Assembly (NCBI RefSeq): GCF_001975825.1
Contig: NZ_MTKN01000024.1
Coordinates: 46,127 to 110,126 of the forward strand
DNA from: [Flexibacter] sp. ATCC 35208
GTDB taxonomy: Bacteria > Bacteroidota > Bacteroidia > Chitinophagales > Chitinophagaceae
Direction of reading: 5' to 3'
DNA length: 64,000 nt
Below are positions 39,845 to 47,880 of this stretch, piece after piece; the first letter of the stretch is position 1; each line of letters begins with the position of its first letter. The notes under the pieces were generated by a model. The model was not told the DNA's origin and did no database searches. It saw nothing but the letters and a program-made list of their open reading frames with translations. A program made the position numbers and the translations under genes.

Positions 39845-40466
39845 CTTTAAATATTTTTTGTTTTACCATCGCCCAATAACGCCCATGATGGCTGATTGAC
39901 ACAGGTTGATTATCTATCATGGGCATACCATTCTCATCTTTATAGTATTTAATCGTGGGATCTTTACACACCTCTAATTGTGGAAATAATTCAGGATTTG
40001 CGACAGCAATGGTGTGGATGAATTCGTCAGTAATTTCACTTTTAATAAAAAACTTCTCCCCTTCATACTTAAATATATTTTCAGAGAACCAGGTAATAGA
40101 CAATGGCGCATAGCGGCGTTGTAAAGTAGCCCTGTTTATAATTTTGTACACTGATTCTTTAGCGCTCCATAACCACCAGACTGTTTTGTCATCTTTGATT
40201 AAAGATTGCTCTTCCGGGGTAAAAATTTTGGAGAGGTAATTGGGTCTTCGCCAATTACTCTCCACAGCGGCAGTGCGCAGGTCTATAATATCATTACCGA
40301 TTAAGGGGATCTTGATATTATTTATGATCAGGTTATCTGTGATACCTGTGCTGATTATGCCAGGTTTGATATCACTTACAATCAGGTTATCTGTGACACC
40401 AGACCCCATCATGCCAGCTTTGATATCACTTACAATCCTGTTATCCGTGACACCAGCCCCCATCAT
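39828..40466 (-). CDS. 4'-phosphopantetheinyl transferase with an 18-residue N-terminal repeat
   Basis: 212 residues from ATG 40464-40466, which overlaps the ACP stop as ATGA. The catalytic part starts at 'IGNDIIDLRTA' (57-66) and contains 'WSAKESVYK' (100-108), the Mg/CoA-binding signature of Sfp/AcpS-type transferases, which move phosphopantetheine from CoA onto ACP. The enzyme presumably activates the adjacent ACP. Oddity: residues 1-54 are three 18-residue repeats (MMGAGVTDNRIVSDIKAG, MMGSGVTDNLIVSDIKPG, IISTGITDNLIINNIKIP) encoded by a 54-bp DNA repeat. No ATG exists between residue 20 and the catalytic part, so translation must begin in the repeats unless a non-ATG start is used. Confidence 0.87.
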   Translation of the reverse strand: MMGAGVTDNRIVSDIKAGMMGSGVTDNLIVSDIKPGIISTGITDNLIINNIKIPLIGNDIIDLRTAAVESNWRRPNYLSKIFTPEEQSLIKDDKTVWWLWSAKESVYKIINRATLQRRYAPLSITWFSENIFKYEGEKFFIKSEITDEFIHTIAVANPELFPQLEVCKDPTIKYYKDENGMPMIDNQPVSISHHGRYWAMVKQKIFKAILPV

Positions 40467-40474
40467 GCCAGCTT
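40303..40474 (-). repeat. 54-bp tandem repeat spanning the ACP stop and the PPTase start
   Basis: Three units at 40303-40356, 40357-40410 and 40411-40464, with the first bases of a fourth (ATGCCAGCTT, 40465-40474) inside the ACP gene's last codons. The period of 18 codons keeps the PPTase frame open. Confidence 0.92.
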
Positions 40475-40711
40475 CGTTTCTATGATTTCTATGGCGGATT
40501 TTACATTCACCATTTTCTCCATAGATTCATTATCAATCACAATATTATACTTCTCCTCCACATCCAATATCACATCCACCAGATTGGCAGAATTAATTTT
40601 CAGATCATTAATAAAATCTGTATTCTCATTAATATTCGCCAGTGCTTCTTCGTCTTTTGCATAAGGCTTTACAATAGCTTTCAGCTCGGCAATTAAGGTT
40701 TCTTTATCCAT
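40463..40711 (-). CDS. Acyl carrier protein of the PKS operon
   Basis: 82 residues, acidic, with the carrier-protein four-helix pattern 'FINDLKINSANLVDVILDVEEKYNIVIDNESMEKM'. S41 in 'KINSANL' is the phosphopantetheine site; the usual DSL is replaced by NSAN, as seen in specialised ACPs. It should hold growing acyl chains for the ketosynthase, dehydratase and enoyl reductase encoded upstream and hand them to the type III PKS or to export. Its start overlaps the ketosynthase stop by 8 bp and its stop overlaps the PPTase ATG. Confidence 0.92.
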   Translation of the reverse strand: MDKETLIAELKAIVKPYAKDEEALANINENTDFINDLKINSANLVDVILDVEEKYNIVIDNESMEKMVNVKSAIEIIETKLA

Positions 40712-41981
40712 TGATATATTTTTTCAAGATTACACAGGCATTGACATCTCCAAATCCAAAACTTGCCTTGGCGATGATATTTAAATTTACATTTATTAAT
40801 TCACGGGGAACGCAGGCTTCATCAATAATAGCACTGATTTCAGGATGCAGGTCTTCACAATTGATATTCGGGAAAAGGAAGCCTTCTTTCAGTTGCAACA
40901 CAGCAGCGACCAGTTCTATACTCCCGGCCCCACTCAGACAATGTCCTATCATTCCTTTCAGGGCATTGATATAAGGGAACTCTTTTCCTGCACGACCCAG
41001 CGCCTTACTCCAATTTTCAATTTCCAGCGAGTCCTTGCTGGTAGCGGTCAGGTGACCATTAATAGCGTCTATATCACTACTTGTAATACCTGCCTGGGCC
41101 ATGGCCTGGGTAATGCAACGTTGCACGGCTACGCTGTTAGGAGCTGTCATAGTGCCATCGCCTCTTTGTCCGCCGGAATTGACATGACCACCTAATATTT
41201 CTGCATAGATGGCAGCCCCTCTTTCCAGAGCGCTATCCAGAGATTCTAATAATAACGCTCCGGCCCCACTGCCTGGTACAAACCCGCTGGCAGAAGCGCT
41301 CATGGGTCGTGAACCCTGGGTAGGAGTATCGTTATGTTTATAGGTACATACTTTCAGTGCATCAAATCCACCCCAGATATAAGGTCCGGCATCGCTGGTA
41401 CTACCTGCGATCATTCTTTTTGCCTGCCCGTTTTTGATACGTTCAAATGCCATGAGCACAGATTCAGCACCGGTGGTACAGGCAGAGGAATTTGTCGTGA
41501 CCTGGTTACCGAGGCCCAGTTTACCTCCCAGCCAGGCGCTGATGCCACTGGCCATGGTTTGTAGTACAACGGTGCTGCCGAGTCTTCTTACCTGTAAGGC
41601 ATCTACTTTATAGATGGCTTCTCTTAGTTTATCCAGGCCGGAGGAGCCGGCGCCAAAGATGATGCCGCTGTCCCAATCAGGGTCGGGACCTTCGGTTGGT
41701 TGGAGGCCTGCATCTCTCCATGCATCGATGCCAGCTATCAGCCCATATAAGATACCGTTGCTATTAAAATTCCGGAGCTCAAGCGGATCAAGGTATTGTA
41801 ATTGCAATTCATCAGATACTTCCGGCTTACCGGCTATCTGACAGGAAAATTGTAATTCAGCCAGTTGAGGATCATAGCGGATGCCAGAGGTGCCGGTTCT
41901 AAGGGCTTCTGTAAAAGCTGGTATGCCTACTCCGTTTGGAGCGGCTACGCCTAAACCCGTGATGACAACTCTATTGCTCAT
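40704..41981 (-). CDS. Beta-ketoacyl-ACP synthase (KAS II/FabF-like)
   Basis: 425 residues, thiolase fold. Active-site triad: C168 in 'TTNSSACTTGAESV', H310 in 'INGHLTATSKDSLE', H347 in 'LKGMIGHCLSGAGSIEL' with K342. So it is a full condensing enzyme, not a chain-length factor. The start 'SNRVVITGLGVAAPNGVG' and 'SASASGFVPGSGAGALLLE' are typical of FabF. The triad contexts differ from housekeeping FabF (NGHLTATS for NAHGTST), pointing to a pathway-specific enzyme. It probably elongates an acyl chain on the operon's own ACP. 17 bp downstream of the dehydratase gene. Confidence 0.93.
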   Translation of the reverse strand: MSNRVVITGLGVAAPNGVGIPAFTEALRTGTSGIRYDPQLAELQFSCQIAGKPEVSDELQLQYLDPLELRNFNSNGILYGLIAGIDAWRDAGLQPTEGPDPDWDSGIIFGAGSSGLDKLREAIYKVDALQVRRLGSTVVLQTMASGISAWLGGKLGLGNQVTTNSSACTTGAESVLMAFERIKNGQAKRMIAGSTSDAGPYIWGGFDALKVCTYKHNDTPTQGSRPMSASASGFVPGSGAGALLLESLDSALERGAAIYAEILGGHVNSGGQRGDGTMTAPNSVAVQRCITQAMAQAGITSSDIDAINGHLTATSKDSLEIENWSKALGRAGKEFPYINALKGMIGHCLSGAGSIELVAAVLQLKEGFLFPNINCEDLHPEISAIIDEACVPRELINVNLNIIAKASFGFGDVNACVILKKYING

Positions 41982-41998
41982 AATTTGTTTTATTGCTG

Positions 41999-42448
41999 TT
42001 ATTCAGCGAATGGCTTTGCAATCAACATCCCGGAAATAACCCCTGCACACACTTCCCTCCCAGCCTCATTCCGCATACTCACCTTACACTTCAATTTCCC
42101 AAACCGGAAATACTGCTTCTCAGAAGTCACCGTTACCTTCTCTCCCGGAAACACTGGATGCATAAACTCGATTTCTGTAGCCGTCAACCCAAACGCCATA
42201 CCAGAGCCTTCAGGAACACCACCTTTGATATAAATACCAAGGCATACCAGGCCAATCTGTGCCATCGTCTCGGTAAGTACAACCCCTGGGGTAACCGGAA
42301 ATCCTTTAAAGTGTCCTTTATAAAAATCCATGTCTGCATGGTACGTAAAATGCCCAACCACCTTATCACAATCAATATAATCCAACCCATCCACAAATAG
42401 GAATGGCGGAGAATAAGGCAGGAAATGAAGTATCTCGTGTGTAGTCAT
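41999..42448 (-). CDS. FabZ-like 3-hydroxyacyl-ACP dehydratase
   Basis: 149 residues, hot-dog fold. H46 in 'YKGHFKGFPVTPGVVLTETMAQIG' and E60 fourteen residues later match the FabZ catalytic pair; 'LPYSPPFLFVDGL' is the FabZ N-terminal strand. It dehydrates 3-hydroxyacyl-ACP to trans-2-enoyl-ACP. It lies 3 bp after the reductase and 17 bp before the ketosynthase. No dedicated ketoreductase (FabG) is in the operon, so the host FabG must supply the hydroxyacyl substrate. Confidence 0.9.
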   Translation of the reverse strand: MTTHEILHFLPYSPPFLFVDGLDYIDCDKVVGHFTYHADMDFYKGHFKGFPVTPGVVLTETMAQIGLVCLGIYIKGGVPEGSGMAFGLTATEIEFMHPVFPGEKVTVTSEKQYFRFGKLKCKVSMRNEAGREVCAGVISGMLIAKPFAE

Positions 42449-42451
42449 GAT

Positions 42452-43345
42452 CTAACATATATGTGCGCCTCCGTCCACTGGAATGATAGCGCCATTGATC
42501 CAGGCAGCTTCATCTTTACATAAAAGGTAAACAACATTAGCTACATCTTCGGGGGTCGTGAGCCGCTGGAAAGGACTGCGGGCTTCGCTCCAGGCGATCA
42601 ATTGATCGCTACCGGGTATAAGTTGCAGGGAACGGGTATTAGTAGTACCTGCCTGGATACAATTTGCACGAATGCCAAGGGGCGCGAATTCCAGGGCAAT
42701 ATTCCGGCTGATGGCTTCCAGTGCCGCTTTGGCGGCAGATACGGCAGCGTAATGCTTCCATGCACGGTGACTACCTTCGCTGGTGAAGGATAGTACACGG
42801 GCGTCAGTAGCAAACAGGTTCCTGAGAGACACATCTTTTACCCAATCATAGAGGCTGTAGGCCATACTATCGAGGGTAATGCGAAAATCATCTGTATTGA
42901 GGGTCGCTCCGCTGGCAGGAGGCATGGCTTTGATCTTATCACTGTCAATGCTGGATGCAGTGCCATTATCAAGGACCCTAACGTTGAGACGATCACTGCT
43001 ACTCACACCTGCCGTCACCATCGCCTTCAGCGTCCCTCTCGCAATACTATGCACCAAACATCTTACTTTCCCCTCTTCTCCCATACTACTCTCCAAACGC
43101 TCCAATATCTGCATACGCTTATCTGCGCGGGTCACATCTGCATTAAAAGTAATCACCTGCACCCCCATCTCTCTTATCCCTTCAAACCCGGCATTCACCT
43201 TTTCCATCTCTACCCCGGGATCACGATGAATAATACACAGATTCATACCATGAGCAGCAAGTTTTTGAGCAGCTGCAAGGCCAAGGCCCGAACTACCACC
43301 AAGAATGATCGCCCAATAATGATGATCGCTGAATTCGTTTGCCAT
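42452..43345 (-). CDS. SDR-type enoyl-ACP reductase (FabI/FabL-like)
   Basis: 297 residues. Rossmann loop 'ILGGSSGLGLAAAQKL' (13-29); the active site has Y199 and K206 in 'WKHYAAVSAAKAALEA', the Y-x6-K spacing of FabI/FabL enoyl reductases rather than the Y-x3-K of ordinary SDRs. 'VHSIARGTLKAMVTAG' also recalls the FabI 'HSIA' motif. The C-terminal 'DVANVVYLLCKDEAAWINGAIIPVDGG' is standard. It should saturate enoyl-ACP with NAD(P)H. Fits a dedicated fatty-acid module inside the operon. A role as a ketoreductase is less likely because of the Tyr-Lys spacing. Confidence 0.85.
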   Translation of the reverse strand: MANEFSDHHYWAIILGGSSGLGLAAAQKLAAHGMNLCIIHRDPGVEMEKVNAGFEGIREMGVQVITFNADVTRADKRMQILERLESSMGEEGKVRCLVHSIARGTLKAMVTAGVSSSDRLNVRVLDNGTASSIDSDKIKAMPPASGATLNTDDFRITLDSMAYSLYDWVKDVSLRNLFATDARVLSFTSEGSHRAWKHYAAVSAAKAALEAISRNIALEFAPLGIRANCIQAGTTNTRSLQLIPGSDQLIAWSEARSPFQRLTTPEDVANVVYLLCKDEAAWINGAIIPVDGGAHIC

Positions 43346-43402
43346 TATACTAGTACTGAAATACTTCCTTTATTGCTAAAATAATGATTTTAAACAATAG
43401 CC

Positions 43403-44455
43403 TTACCATTGCAACAAAATCCGCTGCGCCGAGAACCCCGGTCCAAAACTCAACATCAACCCTTTCTCCCCTTCCGACACCTTCCTGTCCATAAACCTTT
43501 CCAACACATACAACACCGTCGCACTCGACATATTCCCATACGCCCTTAACACCTCCTTCGTATCATCTATATTCTTCCCCAGATCCTTAAACAACTCCTC
43601 CACCGTCTGTATAATCTTCTTTCCCCCGGGATGAAATATAAAATGCTGGATCTCATCTATCGTAAACCCATTCCTTGCCAAAAAAGGATGTATGATCTCA
43701 GGAAAATGCGCCGCTATCTGATTTGGTACTTCCACATCCAACACCATTTGCAAACCCGTATTCGTCAAACGAAATCCCATCAGGTGTTCTGCCTCATAAA
43801 AATGATACATCTCCTCCCCTAATATCTCCGGCCCCTCATCATCAGGATGAGAAGACAATATCACACAAGCCGCCCCATCTCCAAAGATCGCCGCACTCAC
43901 AATATTCGGCATGGAAAAATCTTCCAGCTGAAAAGTAGCCGTAGGCGACTCTACCGCAATAACCGCCGCACGCTTACCCGGATTTGCCTGCAAAAATTTC
44001 TTGGCGTAAATCATTCCGGAGATCCCTGCCGCACAACCCATTTCCGTTACGGGAAGTCGTATAATATCCTGTTTTAATTGCAACGCATTGATCAGGTAAG
44101 CATCCAGCGAAGGAATCATGATACCCGTACAACTCACTGTAATAATGTAATCCAATGACTGAGGCGATAAACCCGCCTTAGCCAGCGCCCCTTCCAGACA
44201 TTCCTTTCCCAGTTTGATCACTTCTCTGACATACAGATCATTCTTCTCCTCAAAACTGGTTTTGCTAAACACATCTTCCGGCCCCATAATAGAATATCGC
44301 CTCTCCACCGCCGCATTCTCAAAGATCTTCTTCACCTTCCTGGCAAAGCGCTCCTCCTGTCCGGACAACCAAATATCCAGGAAAGGCATAATTTCTTCTG
44401 TAGTACGGGTATATGGTGGCAAAGCCTTTGCTACCGACTGAATTTTTACACTCAT
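43403..44455 (-). CDS. Type III polyketide synthase (chalcone/stilbene synthase family)
   Basis: 350 residues from ATG 44453-44455, which overlaps the methyltransferase stop as ATGA; a longer frame upstream lies inside the methyltransferase gene. Catalytic triad C141 ('TEMGCAAGISG'), H275 ('FIFHPGGKKI') and N308 ('RAYGNMSSATV'), as in all type III PKSs. 'MGFRLTNTGLQMVLDVEVPNQIA' and the C-terminal 'LMLSFGPGFSAQRILL' are the family signatures. These homodimers extend an acyl-CoA or acyl-ACP starter with malonyl units and cyclise to resorcinols, pyrones or phloroglucinols. The surrounding FAS-type genes suggest a fatty-acyl starter. Confidence 0.95.
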   Translation of the reverse strand: MSVKIQSVAKALPPYTRTTEEIMPFLDIWLSGQEERFARKVKKIFENAAVERRYSIMGPEDVFSKTSFEEKNDLYVREVIKLGKECLEGALAKAGLSPQSLDYIITVSCTGIMIPSLDAYLINALQLKQDIIRLPVTEMGCAAGISGMIYAKKFLQANPGKRAAVIAVESPTATFQLEDFSMPNIVSAAIFGDGAACVILSSHPDDEGPEILGEEMYHFYEAEHLMGFRLTNTGLQMVLDVEVPNQIAAHFPEIIHPFLARNGFTIDEIQHFIFHPGGKKIIQTVEELFKDLGKNIDDTKEVLRAYGNMSSATVLYVLERFMDRKVSEGEKGLMLSFGPGFSAQRILLQW

Positions 44456-45162
44456 AATTTTGATATTATCCACTGGTAGCGGTAAGCCCATTTCCACCTG
44501 AGGGTATATTGAACGATATTTAACGATGTTGCCAGCGCGATCAGCTCCTTTCTTTTAAAACCACGCAGTATAGAAATGCGTCCATCCTCCTTTGCCATCG
44601 GCCCCAATCCCCACACAAAACTAAACAGACAAAACAGGTAATAAGCTACTTTACTACGATGCAGGTCATTGATCACTATCCCTATCCTTGCATTGCGCTG
44701 TAACAGTTGCAATAAGTTTTTTATTGCTGCCTCGCTAAAATGATGTAAGGTCAATGTGCACAATACAATATCATATTCACTGTAAGTAAATTCTTCAGAA
44801 AAGATATCTGTACAATGATAACTAATTTCAGGATAACCTGCGGACAATGTAATGGCATGTTCGATGGTAAAACAGTTTGCATCGATCCCCCTCAGCTGTA
44901 CAGAGCGCCCTTTTTTGCGCGCCCAATCTGCCAGTATACGCAACATATCTCCATTCCCACAACCTACATCTGCTATACTAACGGTATTGCTTATAGGAAT
45001 GGATTGCAGTAACTGATTTACGCCCTGAACTGTAATACGGTTACCTCCAAGTAACTGGTTGATCCGTGCTATTTCATCAAGTGTTTGTCGCAGGCTGTCT
45101 CCTTCCATCTGGAAGTCGTCCATGCTCTCAGGTGCGGATGTTCTTTGACTGGTATTGATCAT
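44452..45162 (-). CDS. Class I methyltransferase of the PKS operon
   Basis: 236 residues. Motif I 'VSIADVGCGNGDMLRILADW' (about 63-82), acidic residue in 'LRGIDANCFTIEHAITL', and 'YDIVLCTLTLHHFSEAAIKNLL' as motif II/III. It probably methylates the polyketide (O- or C-), like SrsB in the Streptomyces srs alkylresorcinol operon, where type III PKS, methyltransferase and flavoprotein also form a set. Translationally coupled to the PKS by a 4-bp overlap. Confidence 0.9.
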   Translation of the reverse strand: MINTSQRTSAPESMDDFQMEGDSLRQTLDEIARINQLLGGNRITVQGVNQLLQSIPISNTVSIADVGCGNGDMLRILADWARKKGRSVQLRGIDANCFTIEHAITLSAGYPEISYHCTDIFSEEFTYSEYDIVLCTLTLHHFSEAAIKNLLQLLQRNARIGIVINDLHRSKVAYYLFCLFSFVWGLGPMAKEDGRISILRGFKRKELIALATSLNIVQYTLRWKWAYRYQWIISKL

Positions 45163-45174
45163 TAATTTTTTATA

Positions 45175-46287
45175 CTACACTGTTAACGGCTTTCCATGCG
45201 TTTGCCTGATGATGAATGGCAATAATGCAGGCATTGCAACCACTGTTCTCATGCTCATTCCGGAAAGCCATGGATGCGTGAATATAGATGAAAGCAAGCT
45301 ACCGGCCTTCATACGTTTAGCGAACTGCTGATTCCACTGCCGCGTATATTCTCTTTCCAATATCGCCCTCGGCTGCCCCTGTAAAATTTGCTGAGCCGCC
45401 AGCTGGGCACTACTTATCGCCATCGCCATACCATTGCCACAAAGCGGATGAATTAAACCAGCGGTATCACCCGTCATCAATATATGCCGATCTACTTTTT
45501 CCTTTTCTGAAAAAGAGATCTGGCTGATCGTCAATGGCCGCTCAAAGAGCGGTTCACTATTGGAAAAGATCTCTTTTAAATAGGGATTTTCGTATAGTAC
45601 TTCCCGGCGGTGGTCGTCGATATTCTTATAATTTTTGAAGGTCTCATAACTTGCGAGGTAGCAGATATTGATAATGTTATCTTCTATTTTTGATACCCCA
45701 CAATAACCACCTCTGAAATTATGCAATGCCACCAGTCCGTCGGGGAAAGGACCCTGATAATGCGCTTTGACTGCCAGCCAGGGAGATTTCCGGGAAATGA
45801 AATCCCTGTTCAGCTGTTGGTCGAGGGCGGCCCGCTTGCCATAAGCGCCGATTACATGTGCGGCAAACAATGTACCGTTTGCTACCGTTTCGATTGCAAA
45901 CTGTTCATTTACAAAAGAAATGTTAATGACCGTATCCTGTAGAAGGTTGACACCATTGTTCACTGCCTTTCCCATTAGAAATGCATCCAATGCGTAACGG
46001 CTGATACCGACCCCCCCGAGAGGAAGACGGGTCTCCACCTTTTTGCCGGAAACTGTGGAAATACATACCCTTTCAATCAGGGCAGGCAACAGTTCAGCAG
46101 GGTCGGCACCCAGCCATTGTAAATAAGGTAATACTTCGTTTGAGATGTACTCACCACATACTTTGTGCCTGGGGTAGGAATGCTTCTCGATGACAGTTAC
46201 ATGCAACCCTGCTTTTGACAGATGAATAGCGGAGGTAAGGCCTGCCAGTCCACCACCTATGATAATGACTTCGCGAACTGGTTGCAT
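45175..46287 (-). CDS. FAD-dependent oxidoreductase (geranylgeranyl-reductase/PHBH family)
   Basis: 370 residues. FAD-binding 'EVIIIGGGLAGLTSAIHLSKAGLHVTVIEK' (GxGxxG, 7-37), 'RHKVCGEYISNEVLPYL' and the second dinucleotide motif 'HILMTGDTAGLIHPLCGNGMAMAISSAQLAA' (about 275-305). The K-V-C-G-E segment is typical of the geranylgeranyl reductase-related flavoproteins. It may hydroxylate the resorcinol ring to a quinone precursor, as SrsC does, or act as a reductase. First gene of the operon; the 225-bp gap upstream holds the operon promoter. Confidence 0.92.
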   Translation of the reverse strand: MQPVREVIIIGGGLAGLTSAIHLSKAGLHVTVIEKHSYPRHKVCGEYISNEVLPYLQWLGADPAELLPALIERVCISTVSGKKVETRLPLGGVGISRYALDAFLMGKAVNNGVNLLQDTVINISFVNEQFAIETVANGTLFAAHVIGAYGKRAALDQQLNRDFISRKSPWLAVKAHYQGPFPDGLVALHNFRGGYCGVSKIEDNIINICYLASYETFKNYKNIDDHRREVLYENPYLKEIFSNSEPLFERPLTISQISFSEKEKVDRHILMTGDTAGLIHPLCGNGMAMAISSAQLAAQQILQGQPRAILEREYTRQWNQQFAKRMKAGSLLSSIFTHPWLSGMSMRTVVAMPALLPFIIRQTHGKPLTV

Positions 46288-46327
46288 AGTTTAGAATTCT
46301 GAAGCAAGTGTACACATTTTTTTTTAC

Positions 46328-46360
46328 AAGCGAAAAAATCGCTTTCGGCAAATGCGATTT
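46328..46360. promoter_or_regulatory. Overlapping inverted repeats upstream of the PKS operon
   Basis: AAGCGA-aaaaa-TCGCTT (46328-46344) overlaps AAATCGC (46336-46342) with GCGATTT (46354-46360). The two cannot form together. Located 41 bp upstream of the first operon gene, between two divergent genes; a regulator-binding site is a plausible reading. Confidence 0.4.
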
Positions 46361-46442
46361 TGCAAGGCGGTAATCACCTGCGAGGGGCATAGAAGGTATT
46401 ATTTCCAGGAGAAATAAATTATTTTTTTCACCTAAGGCAACC

Positions 46443-46471
46443 TTTTGAATTCAATTACCGTATTACATTTT
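46443..46471 (+). promoter_or_regulatory. Candidate promoter of the secreted-repeat lipoprotein
   Basis: TTTTG (46443-46447) and TACATTTT (46464-46471) resemble -33 and -7 elements of Bacteroidota promoters with a 16-bp spacer, 40 bp before the ATG. The -7 box deviates at its last base. Confidence 0.35.
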
Positions 46472-46511
46472 CGGAGTGCACATCCATATTTAATCATTTA
46501 ACCGTAAAAAG

Positions 46512-47372
46512 ATGAAATCTAAAACATCTATCCTGATCGCTGTAGCAGCAATATCGTGTGCATTCCTCACAGCTTGTAGTAAGGATGACAACAACACAAC
46601 TACTCCTCCTGAAACACCTGTAGCAAAAGTACAGGTGTCTGCAGATGCGACTTTAGGAAAAGTGCTGACAGACAGTGCAGGCAGAACCCTGTATTTTTAT
46701 ACGAAAGATGCAGGCGATACCTCTACCTGCACAGGTGGCTGTCTGGCTGTATGGCCGGTTTTTTACAATGCTAATCTGAGCCTGACTGATACAAGTCTGC
46801 ACACCTCAGATTTCGCTACAATCGTAAGACGTGATGGTTTAAAACAAACTACTTACAAAGGATGGCCATTGTATTATTATGTAAAAGATACTTTGCCAAA
46901 GCTAACGCTGGGTGAAAAAATTGGTAACATCTGGTATGTGGCAAAACCTGATTACAGCGTGATGCTGGTGAATGCACAGCTGGTAGGTAATGATGGTGTA
47001 AACTATACCAGCGCGTATGTAGCAGGTGATGCAGTCACCCAATACATTACTGATGCTTATGGCAGAACACTGTATGCATTCTCGCCGGATAAGTTTAACA
47101 CAAACACATTTACAAAGTCAGATTGGTCTAATAACGCTACCTGGCCGGTGTATGAGTCTGATGCTTTTAAATTCGCACCTTCACTGCTGACGAAAAGTGA
47201 TTTTGACACCATACATATTTATGGACATGTACAGTTGACTTACAAAGGATGGCCGCTGTACTACTTTGGTGCAGATGCAATGACAAGAGGAAAGAACAAG
47301 GGGGTGAGCGTACCAGGTCCGGGTGTATGGCCAATAACGAATAGCAATAGTGTGGTTGCATCGCAACCATAA
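46512..47372 (+). CDS. Lipoprotein with two secreted-repeat (COG4315) domains
   Basis: 286 residues. Lipoprotein signal 'AAISCAFLTACSKDD' (C22). Two repeats of the 'secreted repeat of unknown function' (PF03640): 'LGKVLTDSAGRTLYFYTKDAGDTSTCTGGCLAVWPVF' with 'YKGWPLYYYVKDT', and 'VTQYITDAYGRTLYAFSPD' with 'NATWPVY' and 'YKGWPLYYFGADAM', ending 'PGVWPIT'. The CxxxC (TCTGGC) of the first repeat is lost in the second. Such proteins are exported lipoproteins, sometimes linked to electron transfer or heme; function is unproven. Divergent from the PKS operon. Confidence 0.9.
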   Translation: MKSKTSILIAVAAISCAFLTACSKDDNNTTTPPETPVAKVQVSADATLGKVLTDSAGRTLYFYTKDAGDTSTCTGGCLAVWPVFYNANLSLTDTSLHTSDFATIVRRDGLKQTTYKGWPLYYYVKDTLPKLTLGEKIGNIWYVAKPDYSVMLVNAQLVGNDGVNYTSAYVAGDAVTQYITDAYGRTLYAFSPDKFNTNTFTKSDWSNNATWPVYESDAFKFAPSLLTKSDFDTIHIYGHVQLTYKGWPLYYFGADAMTRGKNKGVSVPGPGVWPITNSNSVVASQP

Positions 47373-47429
47373 TTCCGGGCCCTCTGTCGTCTGAATCTAT
47401 TATTCCCGGATTATAAGAGGGATGAGCTG

Positions 47430-47460
47430 GCTGGTCTTTTCAGGCCAGCTTTTTCTCTTT
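47430..47460 (+). terminator. Rho-independent terminator
   Basis: GCTGGTCT (47430-47437) pairs with AGGCCAGC (47442-47449, one G-U), followed by TTTTTCTCTTT. Confidence 0.85.
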
Positions 47461-47627
47461 TTCAGGAGGTATTCATTGAGAGAGATGAATGGGGAGGTGA
47501 TTAATACCGAAATACCAACAGGGGATTATCTGACGTGATATGGTAGAAAAGATCAGGTTAAGCAGCGATAACCTTACGAGACTTATAAGAAATGATAAGA
47601 GTAATACTTACTCCTACAGACCTAACC

Positions 47628-47834
47628 CTAGCTGATTTGCCTGAATGTCAGACTCATTCTTCCATTCAGTGTATCCGTAGGTGGTATTCTCATCTGAGAA
47701 TAATTATAAGCCTTCCCATAACTAACGGTTTTGCGGGCCAACATGCTTGTATCCCAGTCAGCATGATCATGCAGGAACTGATACAGCTCCCCTGCATGAT
47801 TAATAAATTCGGGTATAAACGTTATTCCATTCAT
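47628..47834 (-). pseudogene. N-terminal fragment of an AlkB-like 2OG-Fe(II) dioxygenase
   Basis: 68 codons from ATG 47834 to a stop at 47628. It reads 'MNGITFIPEFINHAGELYQF' followed by 'LHDHADWDTSMLARKTVSYG' and 'KAYNYSQMRIPPTDTL'. 'W...M.ARKTVSYG.AYNYSQM' is the start of bacterial AlkB DNA-dealkylation dioxygenases, which are about 200 residues. The HxD...H iron ligands and the C-terminal RxxxxxR are absent, and no continuation appears in other frames downstream. So it is a truncated gene. The break lies about 47660-47628, where the residues stop resembling AlkB. Confidence 0.65.
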
Positions 47835-47880
47835 TATTACACAAATAAGATTTCTATAGGATCAACCGGAGATCAGCAGT

